Origin: Syntrophus gentianae
GTDB lineage: Bacteria; Desulfobacterota; Syntrophia; Syntrophales; Syntrophaceae
Assembly (NCBI RefSeq): GCF_900109885.1
Contig: NZ_FOBS01000010.1
Location: 1 to 64,000, forward strand
DNA length: 64,000 nt
Direction: 5' to 3'
Positions 1 to 5,993 of this stretch are shown piece by piece (position 1 is the first letter of the stretch; every line of letters begins with the position of its first letter). A model generated the notes under the pieces. The model was not told where the DNA came from. It made no database searches and saw only the letters and a program-made list of their open reading frames with translations. A program made the position numbers and the translations under genes.

Positions 1-201
1 CGTGGCGGCCGGGCGGCGGCCCTGTTCATGAGCCTCATCCAATCCTGTAAAAACTGTGACGTCAATCCTTGGGAGTACTTCGACGACATGCTCCGCCGGA
101 TTATGAGCCATCCGGTCAGTCGCTTGAGGGAACTGCTCCCCGATCAGTGGAAACCACTGCCCAAAGATGAGCGGGGCTTGCTCCTGCCAGCCAAAGCCTG
201 A
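1..201 (+). CDS. IS66 family transposase (TnpC), C-terminal fragment
   Basis: The reading frame is open from the first base of the window to a TGA at 199-201 and gives 66 residues. They match the C-terminal tail of IS66-type DDE transposases: a GGRAAALFMSLIQSCK segment, then VNPWEYFDDML, then a leucine/proline-rich end (LRELLPDQW). In the family this tail follows the DDE catalytic core, which lies upstream of the window, so the activity of this copy cannot be judged. The gene is cut by the window edge and not necessarily by a mutation. Its position beside other insertion-sequence debris marks the first 1.6 kb as accessory DNA. Confidence 0.8.
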   Translation, partial: RGGRAAALFMSLIQSCKNCDVNPWEYFDDMLRRIMSHPVSRLRELLPDQWKPLPKDERGLLLPAKA

Positions 202-332
202 TCTGTACTGACCGATCCTTGGCTGCGTTTTTACTCCGTTCTCAGCCCCACCCTTTACTTTATCCCTTTTTCAAAGAACCGCGGCTATCTCTCATGACTG
301 CCGCATCAATAGCTTATTTGCAAATAAGTTCC

Positions 333-356
333 AAGATGGCTTCGTCGTACGCTTAC
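333..356 (+). mobile_element. candidate right end (terminal inverted repeat) of the IS66 element
   Basis: The stretch ends in CGTACGCTTAC. Read on the minus strand it begins GTAAGCGTACG, the kind of GTAAGCG terminus common in IS66 elements. It lies 155 bp after the transposase stop. The left end is outside the window, so the pairing cannot be confirmed. A second possible end with GTAAAAACG on the minus strand finishes near 234. Confidence 0.4.
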
Positions 357-383
357 GTTTTCAGGTCTTAAAAACAACCGCTG

Positions 384-432
384 GGTGGGGGATTTTCAAG
401 TGGCCACAGGTGGGGGATTTTGGGTGGCCACC
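384..432. mobile_element. two tandem IS21-like terminal repeats
   Basis: Two near-identical units lie head to tail. The first is GGTGGGGGATTTTCAAGTGG followed by CCACA (384-408). The second is GGTGGGGGATTTTGGGTGG followed by CCACC (409-432). Multiple short repeats built from GGGGGATTTT and TGGCCA are typical of the ends of IS21-family elements. No istA or istB frame is present, so this is probably an orphan end left after deletion. Confidence 0.55.
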
Positions 433-444
433 CGGGATTTAGGC

Positions 445-536
445 GAACAGAGGGACGCTGTTAACTTATTAACTTACTTCACCACAAAATGCATCTGGTC
501 GAATGAAGTTTACAAGTTAACAGCGTCTCCATATTT
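445..536. repeat. 92-bp palindromic repeat, copy 1
   Basis: This copy aligns without gaps to 1234-1325, with 86 of 92 positions identical by eye. It is also an imperfect palindrome: the left arm contains GGGACGCTGTTAACTT and the right arm AAGTTAACAGCGTCTC, so it can fold into a long hairpin. Together with copy 2 it brackets the toxin-antitoxin pair. Such hairpins resemble REP or MITE-type elements moved by Y1 transposases. No transposase of that kind is visible here. Confidence 0.8.
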
Positions 537-560
537 TCCAGGTTTTAGATAGTTTTTACA

Positions 561-577
561 AAAGCTCATCCAGCTTT
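561..577. promoter_or_regulatory. candidate operator of the toxin-antitoxin pair
   Basis: AAAGCT and AGCTTT form an inverted repeat around a 5-bp centre. The site follows a TTTACA hexamer and precedes the AT-rich stretch TAATTATTTATGAT, about 105 bp before the antitoxin ATG. Ribbon-helix-helix antitoxins commonly bind such short palindromes in their own promoter. The assignment is positional only. Confidence 0.3.
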
Positions 578-682
578 GCTAATTATTTATGATTTGTTAC
601 TTTTAGAATTTCAAACCGAAATGGGATTCTTGCCTTGAAGAGGAACACCATAAGTGTTACACTCTCTTCCAAAGTAGAAAGA

Positions 683-913
683 ATGATGCCGACAAAAAAC
701 CCGAGAGTAAACATTGTTGTTGAGCCGCGGCTGTTTAACGCCATACGCGATCTGGCAACTAGTGAGGGCGTTTCCATGGGCGCTATTGCACGTGACCTTA
801 TTCGTGAGGCCATTAACTTGCGCGAAGATGTCGCCCTTGCAGCTTTTGCAGACGAGAGAATGAAGACATTTGACCGGAAGAATGCTTATTCCCATGATGA
901 AACATGGGAATAA
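683..913 (+). CDS. antitoxin, ribbon-helix-helix (CopG-like) family
   Basis: A 76-residue protein predicted to neutralise the toxin encoded 3 bp downstream and to repress their shared promoter. After the short leader, PRVNIVVEPRLFNAIRDLA looks like the DNA-binding beta strand and first helix of a RHH fold. SMGAIARDLIREAIN matches the second helix. The acidic C-terminal tail is where such antitoxins usually clasp the toxin. I chose ATG 683 because an upstream TTG at 635 would add 16 residues without homology character. A purine-rich AAAGTAGAAAG precedes 683. The pair sits between two copies of a 92-bp repeat, which suggests acquisition as a unit. Confidence 0.75.
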   Translation: MMPTKNPRVNIVVEPRLFNAIRDLATSEGVSMGAIARDLIREAINLREDVALAAFADERMKTFDRKNAYSHDETWE

Positions 914-916
914 GCC

Positions 917-1192
917 ATGGACTTTACTCTTTGCTATCACCCGGATGTCCGCACTGAGGATTTACCTATCATTGACAGCAGAACGAAGGCCAGGATCAGA
1001 AAGGCAATCGAAGAACGATTGAAAACAGCACCGCATGAATACGGTGAGCCTTTCCGCAAGAATCTGAAAGGTTACTGGAAACTCCGCGTTGGTGATTACC
1101 GGGTCGTGTTCAAAGTTATCGAATCCGAGGTATGGATTCTTGGCATCAGGCACAGAAAATCGGTTTACATGGACATTGGTGCGAGGATATGA
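917..1192 (+). CDS. toxin, RelE/ParE family
   Basis: A 91-residue basic protein of the RelE/ParE fold. The diagnostic run is FRKNLKGYWKLRVGDYRVVF followed by a strand and IRHRKSVY near the C-terminus. This matches the RelE pattern of a core LKG-W-R-GdYRV motif and a terminal HR-K-Y element. RelE members cleave mRNA in the ribosomal A site, whereas ParE members inhibit gyrase. The HRKSVY ending fits the RelE side better, but sequence alone does not settle it. The start lies 3 bp after the antitoxin stop, so the two are translationally coupled. The protein appears full length, with no obvious disabling change. Confidence 0.78.
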   Translation: MDFTLCYHPDVRTEDLPIIDSRTKARIRKAIEERLKTAPHEYGEPFRKNLKGYWKLRVGDYRVVFKVIESEVWILGIRHRKSVYMDIGARI

Positions 1193-1233
1193 GGGTGTTA
1201 TCGTTCCTGCCAATTCTGTAAACTGCTGGACGT

Positions 1234-1325
1234 GAACAGAGGGACGCTATTATCTTATTAACTTACTTCTCCATAAAATGCATCTGGTCGAGTGAAGTTT
1301 ACAAGTTAACAGCGTCCCCATATTT
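1234..1325. repeat. 92-bp palindromic repeat, copy 2
   Basis: A direct repeat of 445-536 with six substitutions and the same hairpin-forming arms, starting 42 bp after the toxin stop. Two of the changes fall in the left arm (GCTATTATC against GCTGTTAAC) and weaken the palindrome. Its right border coincides with the point where the radC-like reading frame at 1326-1537 loses similarity. This copy, or a recombination event at it, therefore appears to have truncated that gene. Confidence 0.8.
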
Positions 1326-1537
1326 ATTCTGGCGGACGCCCCGAACAGAAAGGCGTTCTTGAAGATTTCCCGGGGGTAGGCGGTGGCCTGGTTTACGGTG
1401 TCCGGTATGGCATTGATGCCGATGACGTCATTTTGCACGTTGAGATAAATGGTGACCAGTTTTTCGATATCGACGCATTCCAGGGACCGGCAGAACTTCA
1501 CGAGTTCCTTCGTAGAGCAGATCGAATTTATAATCAA
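1326..1537 (-). pseudogene. RadC-family (JAB/MPN) protein, truncated fragment
   Basis: Translated on the minus strand, this stretch reads with RadC-like features: a helix ELVKFCRSLE, the strand VTIYLNVQNDVIGIN, then TVNQATAYPREIFKNAF and GASA. The last segments correspond to the conserved TVNQSxVYPREIFKxAL-ANASA block of RadC-like proteins. In intact members the metal-binding HNHPSG motif follows at once. Here the similarity stops at the border of the palindromic repeat, and the metal site and everything after it are missing. No good ribosome binding site precedes the frame, and the usual N-terminal region also looks short. I treat it as a dead remnant. Confidence 0.65.
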
Positions 1538-1624
1538 ATCGGAAGAAATATTTGAACAAACAGCTTAATTTATTTTGCCCCTTGGAGACGATATGGTAAG
1601 AAGAAGGCAAAGGAGATACTTCAC

Positions 1625-1852
1625 ATGAATAAAAGGCAAAAGAAGAAAGAACATAAGAAGCAGATGTTACTGGCATTCAACGATATTATAGGAGAATGTT
1701 TGGCAGCCGAAGACCCTCTGGCAACATTGAAAGAAATCAAGACTCAAGGCGAAAAGCATTTCGAAGAATTGGGACTCGATGTTCCCCCAGTAGTATTTAA
1801 TGAAATCATGGCTGGATGTGAACAAATAATCAAAGAAATAATTAACCAATAG
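1625..1852 (+). CDS. small hypothetical protein (75 aa)
   Basis: I do not recognise the family. The start is well supported: AAAGGAGATACTTCAC stands directly before the ATG, and a strong terminator follows the stop at 1870-1907, so this is a complete monocistronic unit. The first dozen residues are very basic (KRQKKKEHKK). The rest is acidic and probably all-helical, with a VPPVVFNEIMAGCEQII segment near the end. No signal peptide, membrane segment or metal motif is visible. Its position between mobile debris and core genes leaves open whether it belongs to the accessory patch. Confidence 0.6.
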   Translation: MNKRQKKKEHKKQMLLAFNDIIGECLAAEDPLATLKEIKTQGEKHFEELGLDVPPVVFNEIMAGCEQIIKEIINQ

Positions 1853-1869
1853 TCTGAACTTGCATTATC

Positions 1870-1907
1870 AAAAAAACCCCAATGGAGAAATCCGTCGGGG
1901 TTTTTTT
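1870..1907 (+). terminator. rho-independent terminator after the 75-aa gene
   Basis: An A-run and CCCC at 1871-1880 pair with GGGG and a run of seven T at 1897-1907. The stem therefore runs straight into a T-tract. It starts 18 bp after the stop codon. Confidence 0.85.
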
Positions 1908-2033
1908 GAACTACAGTCTTACAGACTGACAAAGGGTGAAACTCTTCAGAAAAAAGGGTTTTAATTGCTGTTTGTCGAGCGATGTGTTAGGGCGTTTCTG
2001 GTACCTAAAGAGGCTCTGTTATTAGAGAGCAAA

Positions 2034-2456
2034 ATGAATACAGGGGGAGATATGGAGGGCTACCGGGAGACTGATATGTGTGTGCGCTGCGGGGGAAAAT
2101 GCTGTCAGCTGCAGCCTGGTCACTGTCTGCCGTCGGAGTTTGGATCAGAGGAGGCGGTCATGGACGCATTGAACAGCGGCAGGTATGGCGTGATCCTGCT
2201 TTTGGATTCAGACATAAGGGCTCGTGTTCTTCGGCCCCATTACAAAAAGCGTGACCAGAGAGTGGGCTGTATCTTCCACCAGGCAAACGGCTGTGAACTG
2301 CCCTGGGAGGACCGTCCTTACGGTTGCCGCATGCTGCGACCGCGAGAGCGGGACGGCGAGCATTGCAAACCAGAGGGGATCTCCATCTCGGAAGCGGCGC
2401 GGATGTGGGAGAGGAGCGGGTATCTGCCTCCGATGCCATATTTAGGCTTCGAATGA
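2034..2456 (+). CDS. YkgJ-family cysteine cluster protein
   Basis: The 140-residue product carries the hallmark arrangement of the YkgJ (CxxCxxxCC) family. CVRCGGKCCQ lies near residue 17, followed by CIFHQANGCELPWEDRPYGC and a final C-x-P tail. These cysteines are thought to bind zinc or an iron-sulfur cluster. The biochemical role of the family is unknown. I chose ATG 2034. An upstream TTG at 1965 would add 23 residues of non-conserved character, and ATG 2052 has AGGGGGAG immediately before it but with very short spacing. The gene stands alone, converging on nfnB across a shared terminator. Confidence 0.7.
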   Translation: MNTGGDMEGYRETDMCVRCGGKCCQLQPGHCLPSEFGSEEAVMDALNSGRYGVILLLDSDIRARVLRPHYKKRDQRVGCIFHQANGCELPWEDRPYGCRMLRPRERDGEHCKPEGISISEAARMWERSGYLPPMPYLGFE

Positions 2457-2490
2457 TGATGCGTGTCGGCGTGACGAGTTCCTGCAAATA

Positions 2491-2533
2491 AAAACCCTTC
2501 CCCCACATACTTTCGAGGGAAGGGTTTCGTTTT
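2491..2533. terminator. bidirectional terminator between the YkgJ-type gene and nfnB
   Basis: AAACCCTTCCC and GGGAAGGGTTT form an 11-bp stem with A/T runs on both outer sides. It can end transcripts from both converging genes. Confidence 0.8.
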
Positions 2534-2557
2534 AAAAGGTTGAGATGTTGTTGTCGC

Positions 2558-3973
2558 TTATTTCTTGGACAGATATTCGTGGATTGACGCGGCCGCCTTT
2601 TTCCCGGCGCCCATGGCAAGGATAACGGTCGCTGAACCGGTAACGATATCACCGCCGGCGTAAACGCCCTCGCGGCTGGTTTTCCCGGTTTCCTCATCCG
2701 CCACGATATAGCCCCATTTGTTGGTATCCAGACCCGGCGTGGTCATGGGAATGATCGGGTTGGCGTTGGTTCCTACGGAAACAACGACGGTATCGCAGTT
2801 GATGACAAATTCGGAGCCCTTCTTTACGATCGGACTCCGGCGACCGGATTGATCCGGTTCACCCAGTTCCATCTCGACACACTTGATTCCCGTGACCCAA
2901 CCGTTTTCATCGCCGATATATTCGACTGGATTGGTCAGCAGTTTGAACTGAACGCCTTCTTCCTTCGCGTGATGTACTTCCTCTGATCTTGCGGGAAGCT
3001 CGACTTCACTGCGGCGGTAAATGATGTAGGCATTATCCGCACCCAGACGCAGGGCGGTTCTCACGGAGTCCATGGCCACGTTTCCGCCACCGATAACGGC
3101 GACATTCTTTCCTTTGACAATGGGCGTGTCGTATTCGGGGAACAGATAGGCCTTCATCAGGTTGGAACGGGTCAGGTACTCATTCGCCGAGTAAATGCCG
3201 CTGAGGTTCTCACCGGGGATACCCATGAAGACAGGGGCGCCGGCGCCCACTCCCAGGAACACTGCGTTATATCCTTCAGCGAAGAGCTCATCGATCGTCT
3301 CAAGTCTGCCGATAACGGCATTACAGACGACCTTCACACCCAGTTTTTCGAGATAGTTGATCTCGGCTTCCACGATGCTCTTGGGCAGACGGAATTCGGG
3401 AATACCATAAACCAGAACTCCACCGGGCTTATGAAGGGCTTCGTAAATCGTTACCTCATATCCCAACTTGATCAAGTCGCCGGCAACGGTAAGACCGGCA
3501 GGTCCTCCCCCGACAACAGCCACTTTCTTTCCATTTTTAGGAGCCAGTTCAGGAATCTTGACTTGACCACTGTTCCGCTCATAATCCGCGGCGAATCGCT
3601 CAAGACGGCCAACGGCCACCGGCTCATCCTTTTTGCCAAGGATACAGAATTTTTCACACTGACTCTCCTGCGGGCAGACACGACCGCAGACTGCCGGCAG
3701 CGCACTGTCTTCCTTCAGTTTCCAGGCGGCTTCGATGAACTTACCTTCAGCAATCAGATTGATAAAGGCCGGAATGTCAACGCCTACCGGGCAGCCGGTG
3801 CGGCAGCCGGGCTTCTTGCATTGGATACAGCGGCTCGCCTCTTTCAAGGCGGTCTCTTCGGAATAGCCGATAGGAACCTCATTGTAATTGTGGATCCTCA
3901 CCTTCGGATCCTGTTCCGGCATCTTGTGTCGCGGTAATTTCTCTTTTTTCTCTTTTTTCTCGTTATTTTCCAT
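2558..3973 (-). CDS. nfnB: NADH-dependent reduced ferredoxin:NADP+ oxidoreductase, subunit B (GltD/GltA-like flavoprotein)
   Basis: About 471 residues of the glutamate-synthase small-subunit family. The N-terminal part has two cysteine groups, CIQCKKPGCRTGC and CGRVCPQESQCEKFC, which bind two [4Fe-4S] clusters. Next come an FAD Rossmann motif (VAVVGGGPAGLTVAGDL) and an NADP-type motif (VAVIGGGNVAMDSVRTALRLG). Paired with nfnA immediately upstream and overlapping it, this is the NfnAB architecture, a cytoplasmic enzyme that couples NADH and reduced ferredoxin to NADP+ reduction by electron bifurcation. Without nfnA one would call it an NADPH-dependent glutamate synthase subunit. I prefer ATG 3973, with AGGTG 8 nt upstream, over ATG 3982, which lies only 3 nt after the same motif. 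Confidence 0.85.
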   Translation of the reverse strand: MENNEKKEKKEKLPRHKMPEQDPKVRIHNYNEVPIGYSEETALKEASRCIQCKKPGCRTGCPVGVDIPAFINLIAEGKFIEAAWKLKEDSALPAVCGRVCPQESQCEKFCILGKKDEPVAVGRLERFAADYERNSGQVKIPELAPKNGKKVAVVGGGPAGLTVAGDLIKLGYEVTIYEALHKPGGVLVYGIPEFRLPKSIVEAEINYLEKLGVKVVCNAVIGRLETIDELFAEGYNAVFLGVGAGAPVFMGIPGENLSGIYSANEYLTRSNLMKAYLFPEYDTPIVKGKNVAVIGGGNVAMDSVRTALRLGADNAYIIYRRSEVELPARSEEVHHAKEEGVQFKLLTNPVEYIGDENGWVTGIKCVEMELGEPDQSGRRSPIVKKGSEFVINCDTVVVSVGTNANPIIPMTTPGLDTNKWGYIVADEETGKTSREGVYAGGDIVTGSATVILAMGAGKKAAASIHEYLSKK

Positions 3974-4799
3974 GGCATTCACACCTGTAATTATCCATCG
4001 ATTCTTTTTCCTGGGTCATATACATTCTCAGACGACTCGCCAACAGATCGAAATCAACGGCATGACCATCAAATTCGGGGCCATCGACACAGGCGAATTT
4101 TGTCTCTCCACCAACCGCCACACGGCAGGCACCACACATACCCGTTGCATCCACCATAATGGAATTCAGGCTGACCGTTGTTTTGATGCCATAAGGTTTT
4201 GTCACAGCCGCTATAGCCTTCATCATGGGAACGGGGCCGATTGCGAAAACCTCATCAATCTTTTCGCCTGAATCAATCAATGTCTTTAACGCATCACTGA
4301 CAAAACCATGAATGCCATAACTCCCGTCATCAGTCGTTACGATAAGGTTATCGCTGATGCCTTTCATTTCTTCTTCCAGAATGAGAAGTTCCTTGTTTCG
4401 CGAACCAATGATGGATGTGACCTTGGCACCAAGTTTCTTGAGGGCTGCTCCAATGGGATAAACAACTCCCACTCCAACACCACCACCAACGCAGACGGCA
4501 TTCTTAATGCCCTCGAGGTGGGTTGGTCTGCCCATCGGTCCCTGCAGATCCATGAGTTCATCGCCTGCCTTCAGTGTAGCCAGTTTGGCCGTGGTCTTGC
4601 CGACAACCTGAAAGATGATCGTCAGGGTCCCTTTTTCTGGATCGCAATCTACAGTCGTCAAGGGGATTCTTTCCCCTTTTTCATCGATCTTTAGGACTAT
4701 AAACTGACCGGCCTTTCGTTTCTTGGCTATTGCTGGGGCGTCAAGTACCATCTTGACTACATTCTCAGATAAATCTACTTTTTCCAAAATCTTAGTCAA
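3963..4799 (-). CDS. nfnA: NADH-dependent reduced ferredoxin:NADP+ oxidoreductase, subunit A (sulfide dehydrogenase alpha-like)
   Basis: A 278-residue protein of the ferredoxin-NADP reductase/DHOD electron-transfer type. An FAD-binding RIPLT motif lies near residue 44 and a glycine-rich NAD site (VCVGGGVGVGVVYP) near residue 104. The C-terminal cluster motif is VDATGMCGACR followed by a later FACVD cysteine. The Asp-plus-three-Cys pattern is what NfnA-type [2Fe-2S] clusters use. The start is TTG 4799, preceded by AAGGAG at good spacing. The gene overlaps nfnB, and a perfect TTGACA box lies upstream. In syntrophic or acetogenic anaerobes this enzyme balances NADH, ferredoxin and NADPH. The same domains also occur in sulfide dehydrogenase. 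Confidence 0.85.
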   Translation of the reverse strand: MTKILEKVDLSENVVKMVLDAPAIAKKRKAGQFIVLKIDEKGERIPLTTVDCDPEKGTLTIIFQVVGKTTAKLATLKAGDELMDLQGPMGRPTHLEGIKNAVCVGGGVGVGVVYPIGAALKKLGAKVTSIIGSRNKELLILEEEMKGISDNLIVTTDDGSYGIHGFVSDALKTLIDSGEKIDEVFAIGPVPMMKAIAAVTKPYGIKTTVSLNSIMVDATGMCGACRVAVGGETKFACVDGPEFDGHAVDFDLLASRLRMYMTQEKESMDNYRCECHGK

Positions 4800-4837
4800 T
4801 GCTCTTAATCTCCTTCCTCAACTCGAAGTGACGTGGC

Positions 4838-4865
4838 TCTATCATGAACAATACATGACTGTCAA
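4838..4865 (-). promoter_or_regulatory. probable sigma-70 promoter of nfnAB
   Basis: On the minus strand TTGACA (4865-4860) is followed after 16 bp by GATAGA (4843-4838), with ATGATAGA giving an extended context. The nfnA TTG is about 38 bp further on. The -35 box is perfect and the -10 box is poor. Confidence 0.45.
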
Positions 4866-5249
4866 GACAAAAAGGGCAAAATCAGGCAGGCCGTTAATCA
4901 CGAGGAACATCTTGTATTATTTAAATAAAAAGACCTTTGAATATTTTATCTCAGACGGATTCTGGACCGGAACGATTCAATTTTGATTCGTTTCAATTTT
5001 CGTTAAATCTTGAAAGAGGATTGAACATTATATTTAATGCAAAGAGACGATAATAACGGCTTACTCAAAAGAGGTATAATTACTAATTACCAATGATATC
5101 AATATGATAAGTCTAATACAGGAGAAATAATTGTTGCTGGTATAAGTTTTGCCAGTACTTGCGCAAGCTAAGTAAACTTCTTCAGTCTGGCGAGAATTTG
5201 CCATGTCGGAGAGGAAGCAAAAATTTTATTTTTAAAAGGAGAAGAGAAG
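4866..5249. other. intergenic region between the divergent nfnA and atpE genes
   Basis: No convincing gene is visible in these 384 bp, which are AT-rich. TGGTATAAGTTTTGCC at 5138-5153 has GG and GC separated by 10 bp and a perfect TTGC, which fits a weak sigma-54 site about 97 bp before atpE, although the -24 half is poor. A 10-bp palindrome CTTGCGCAAG follows at 5158-5167. Which of these, if any, drives atpE is open. Confidence 0.35.
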
Positions 5250-5627
5250 ATGATTACGAAGATTCGGAAAACAATTGTAACCTGTTTAACAATGATCGCG
5301 GTTTTACTGACAGCTACGGTAGTCTCCGCTGCTGAAGCTGCTGCTCCCGGCAGCGAGTCCTACATTAAAGTTATCTTTGCCGTTGGCGCCATGGTTGGTG
5401 CCGGCATCGCCATCGGTGGCGGCGCAATCGGCGCCGGTGCTGGTATCGGTAATGCCGCCAGTGGAGCTTGCCAGGCTGTTGGAAGAAATCCCGGTGTCCA
5501 GGGAAAAGTAATGATGACCATGCTGGTTGGTATGGCCATGGCCGAATCCATTGCTATTTACGCTCTGGTCGTTTCGCTTGTTCTGCTTTATGCCAACCCC
5601 TATGCGAAATTCTTCATTGCCGGTTAA
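5250..5627 (+). CDS. atpE: F-type ATP synthase subunit c, with N-terminal signal-like extension
   Basis: The 125-residue protein is a c-ring subunit of the F0 motor. It has two glycine/alanine-rich transmembrane hairpin helices joined by the RNP loop (residues 79-81), and the ion-carrying glutamate is E99 in MAMAESIAIYALVV. About 40 residues precede the first helix and resemble a cleavable signal peptide (basic start, hydrophobic core, VSAAEA). Normal c subunits are about 80 residues. Compared with Na+-binding c subunits such as that of Ilyobacter, the helix-1 glutamine and the threonine after E-S are both replaced by isoleucine. H+ coupling is therefore more likely. AAAAGGAGAAG precedes the ATG. 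No other atp gene is in the window. Confidence 0.88.
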   Translation: MITKIRKTIVTCLTMIAVLLTATVVSAAEAAAPGSESYIKVIFAVGAMVGAGIAIGGGAIGAGAGIGNAASGACQAVGRNPGVQGKVMMTMLVGMAMAESIAIYALVVSLVLLYANPYAKFFIAG

Positions 5628-5689
5628 GGTATGATTTCGAAGAACTCATAGAAGAGAAAATAGAACAAAAAAATTTGCAAAAAGCATAT

Positions 5690-5747
5690 TGGATTTAGGG
5701 ATAAAAAAAGCCGGCTTATAAACCGGCTTTTTTTATCCCTAAATCCA
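5690..5747 (+). terminator. very strong terminator after atpE
   Basis: A perfect 25-bp inverted repeat with an 8-nt loop starts 63 bp after the atpE stop. The core AAAAAAAGCCGG/CCGGCTTTTTTT is a classic intrinsic terminator. The arms extend outward through AGGGAT/ATCCCT to TGGATTT/AAATCCA, so the whole is unusually long. Being symmetrical, it should work in both directions. Confidence 0.9.
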
Positions 5748-5844
5748 TTTTGGCTGGATGTGTTTAATTGGATTTACTGCTCTGGTCATAGCTATAATGT
5801 AGTTGAATCTATTAACAAATATTTGATTACGAAAGATATTTCAA

Positions 5845-5873
5845 TTGACTTTCAGAGACATAATTGGTAGATA
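5845..5873 (+). promoter_or_regulatory. candidate promoter of the ppsA unit
   Basis: TTGACT at 5845-5850 is followed after 17 bp by TAGATA, within an AT-rich TAGATAAATTATA. Transcription would start about 70 nt before the leader frame at 5950. The -10 element is weak. Confidence 0.35.
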
Positions 5874-5949
5874 AATTATATTTATTTTCAAGCAAATCCC
5901 ATCAAGTGCATTCTACACAAAATAATAATATAAAGTTTAGGAGGAGATA

Positions 5950-5991
5950 ATGGCAGATCACAAAGTAATTTCCTTATGGAGGAGGGGGTAA
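5950..5991 (+). CDS. 13-codon leader frame immediately before ppsA
   Basis: ATG 5950 has an excellent AGGAGGAGAT just upstream and opens a 13-codon frame, MADHKVISLWRRG, ending in TAA at 5989-5991. The ppsA ATG is 2 nt later. The last codons (TGG AGG AGG GGG) are themselves the ribosome binding site of ppsA. Ribosomes translating the short frame would therefore cover and then release that site. This suggests translational coupling, or a leader-peptide switch with a Trp-Arg-Arg-Gly end. Conservation has not been tested, and chance is possible. Confidence 0.5.
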   Translation: MADHKVISLWRRG

Positions 5992-5993
5992 TT

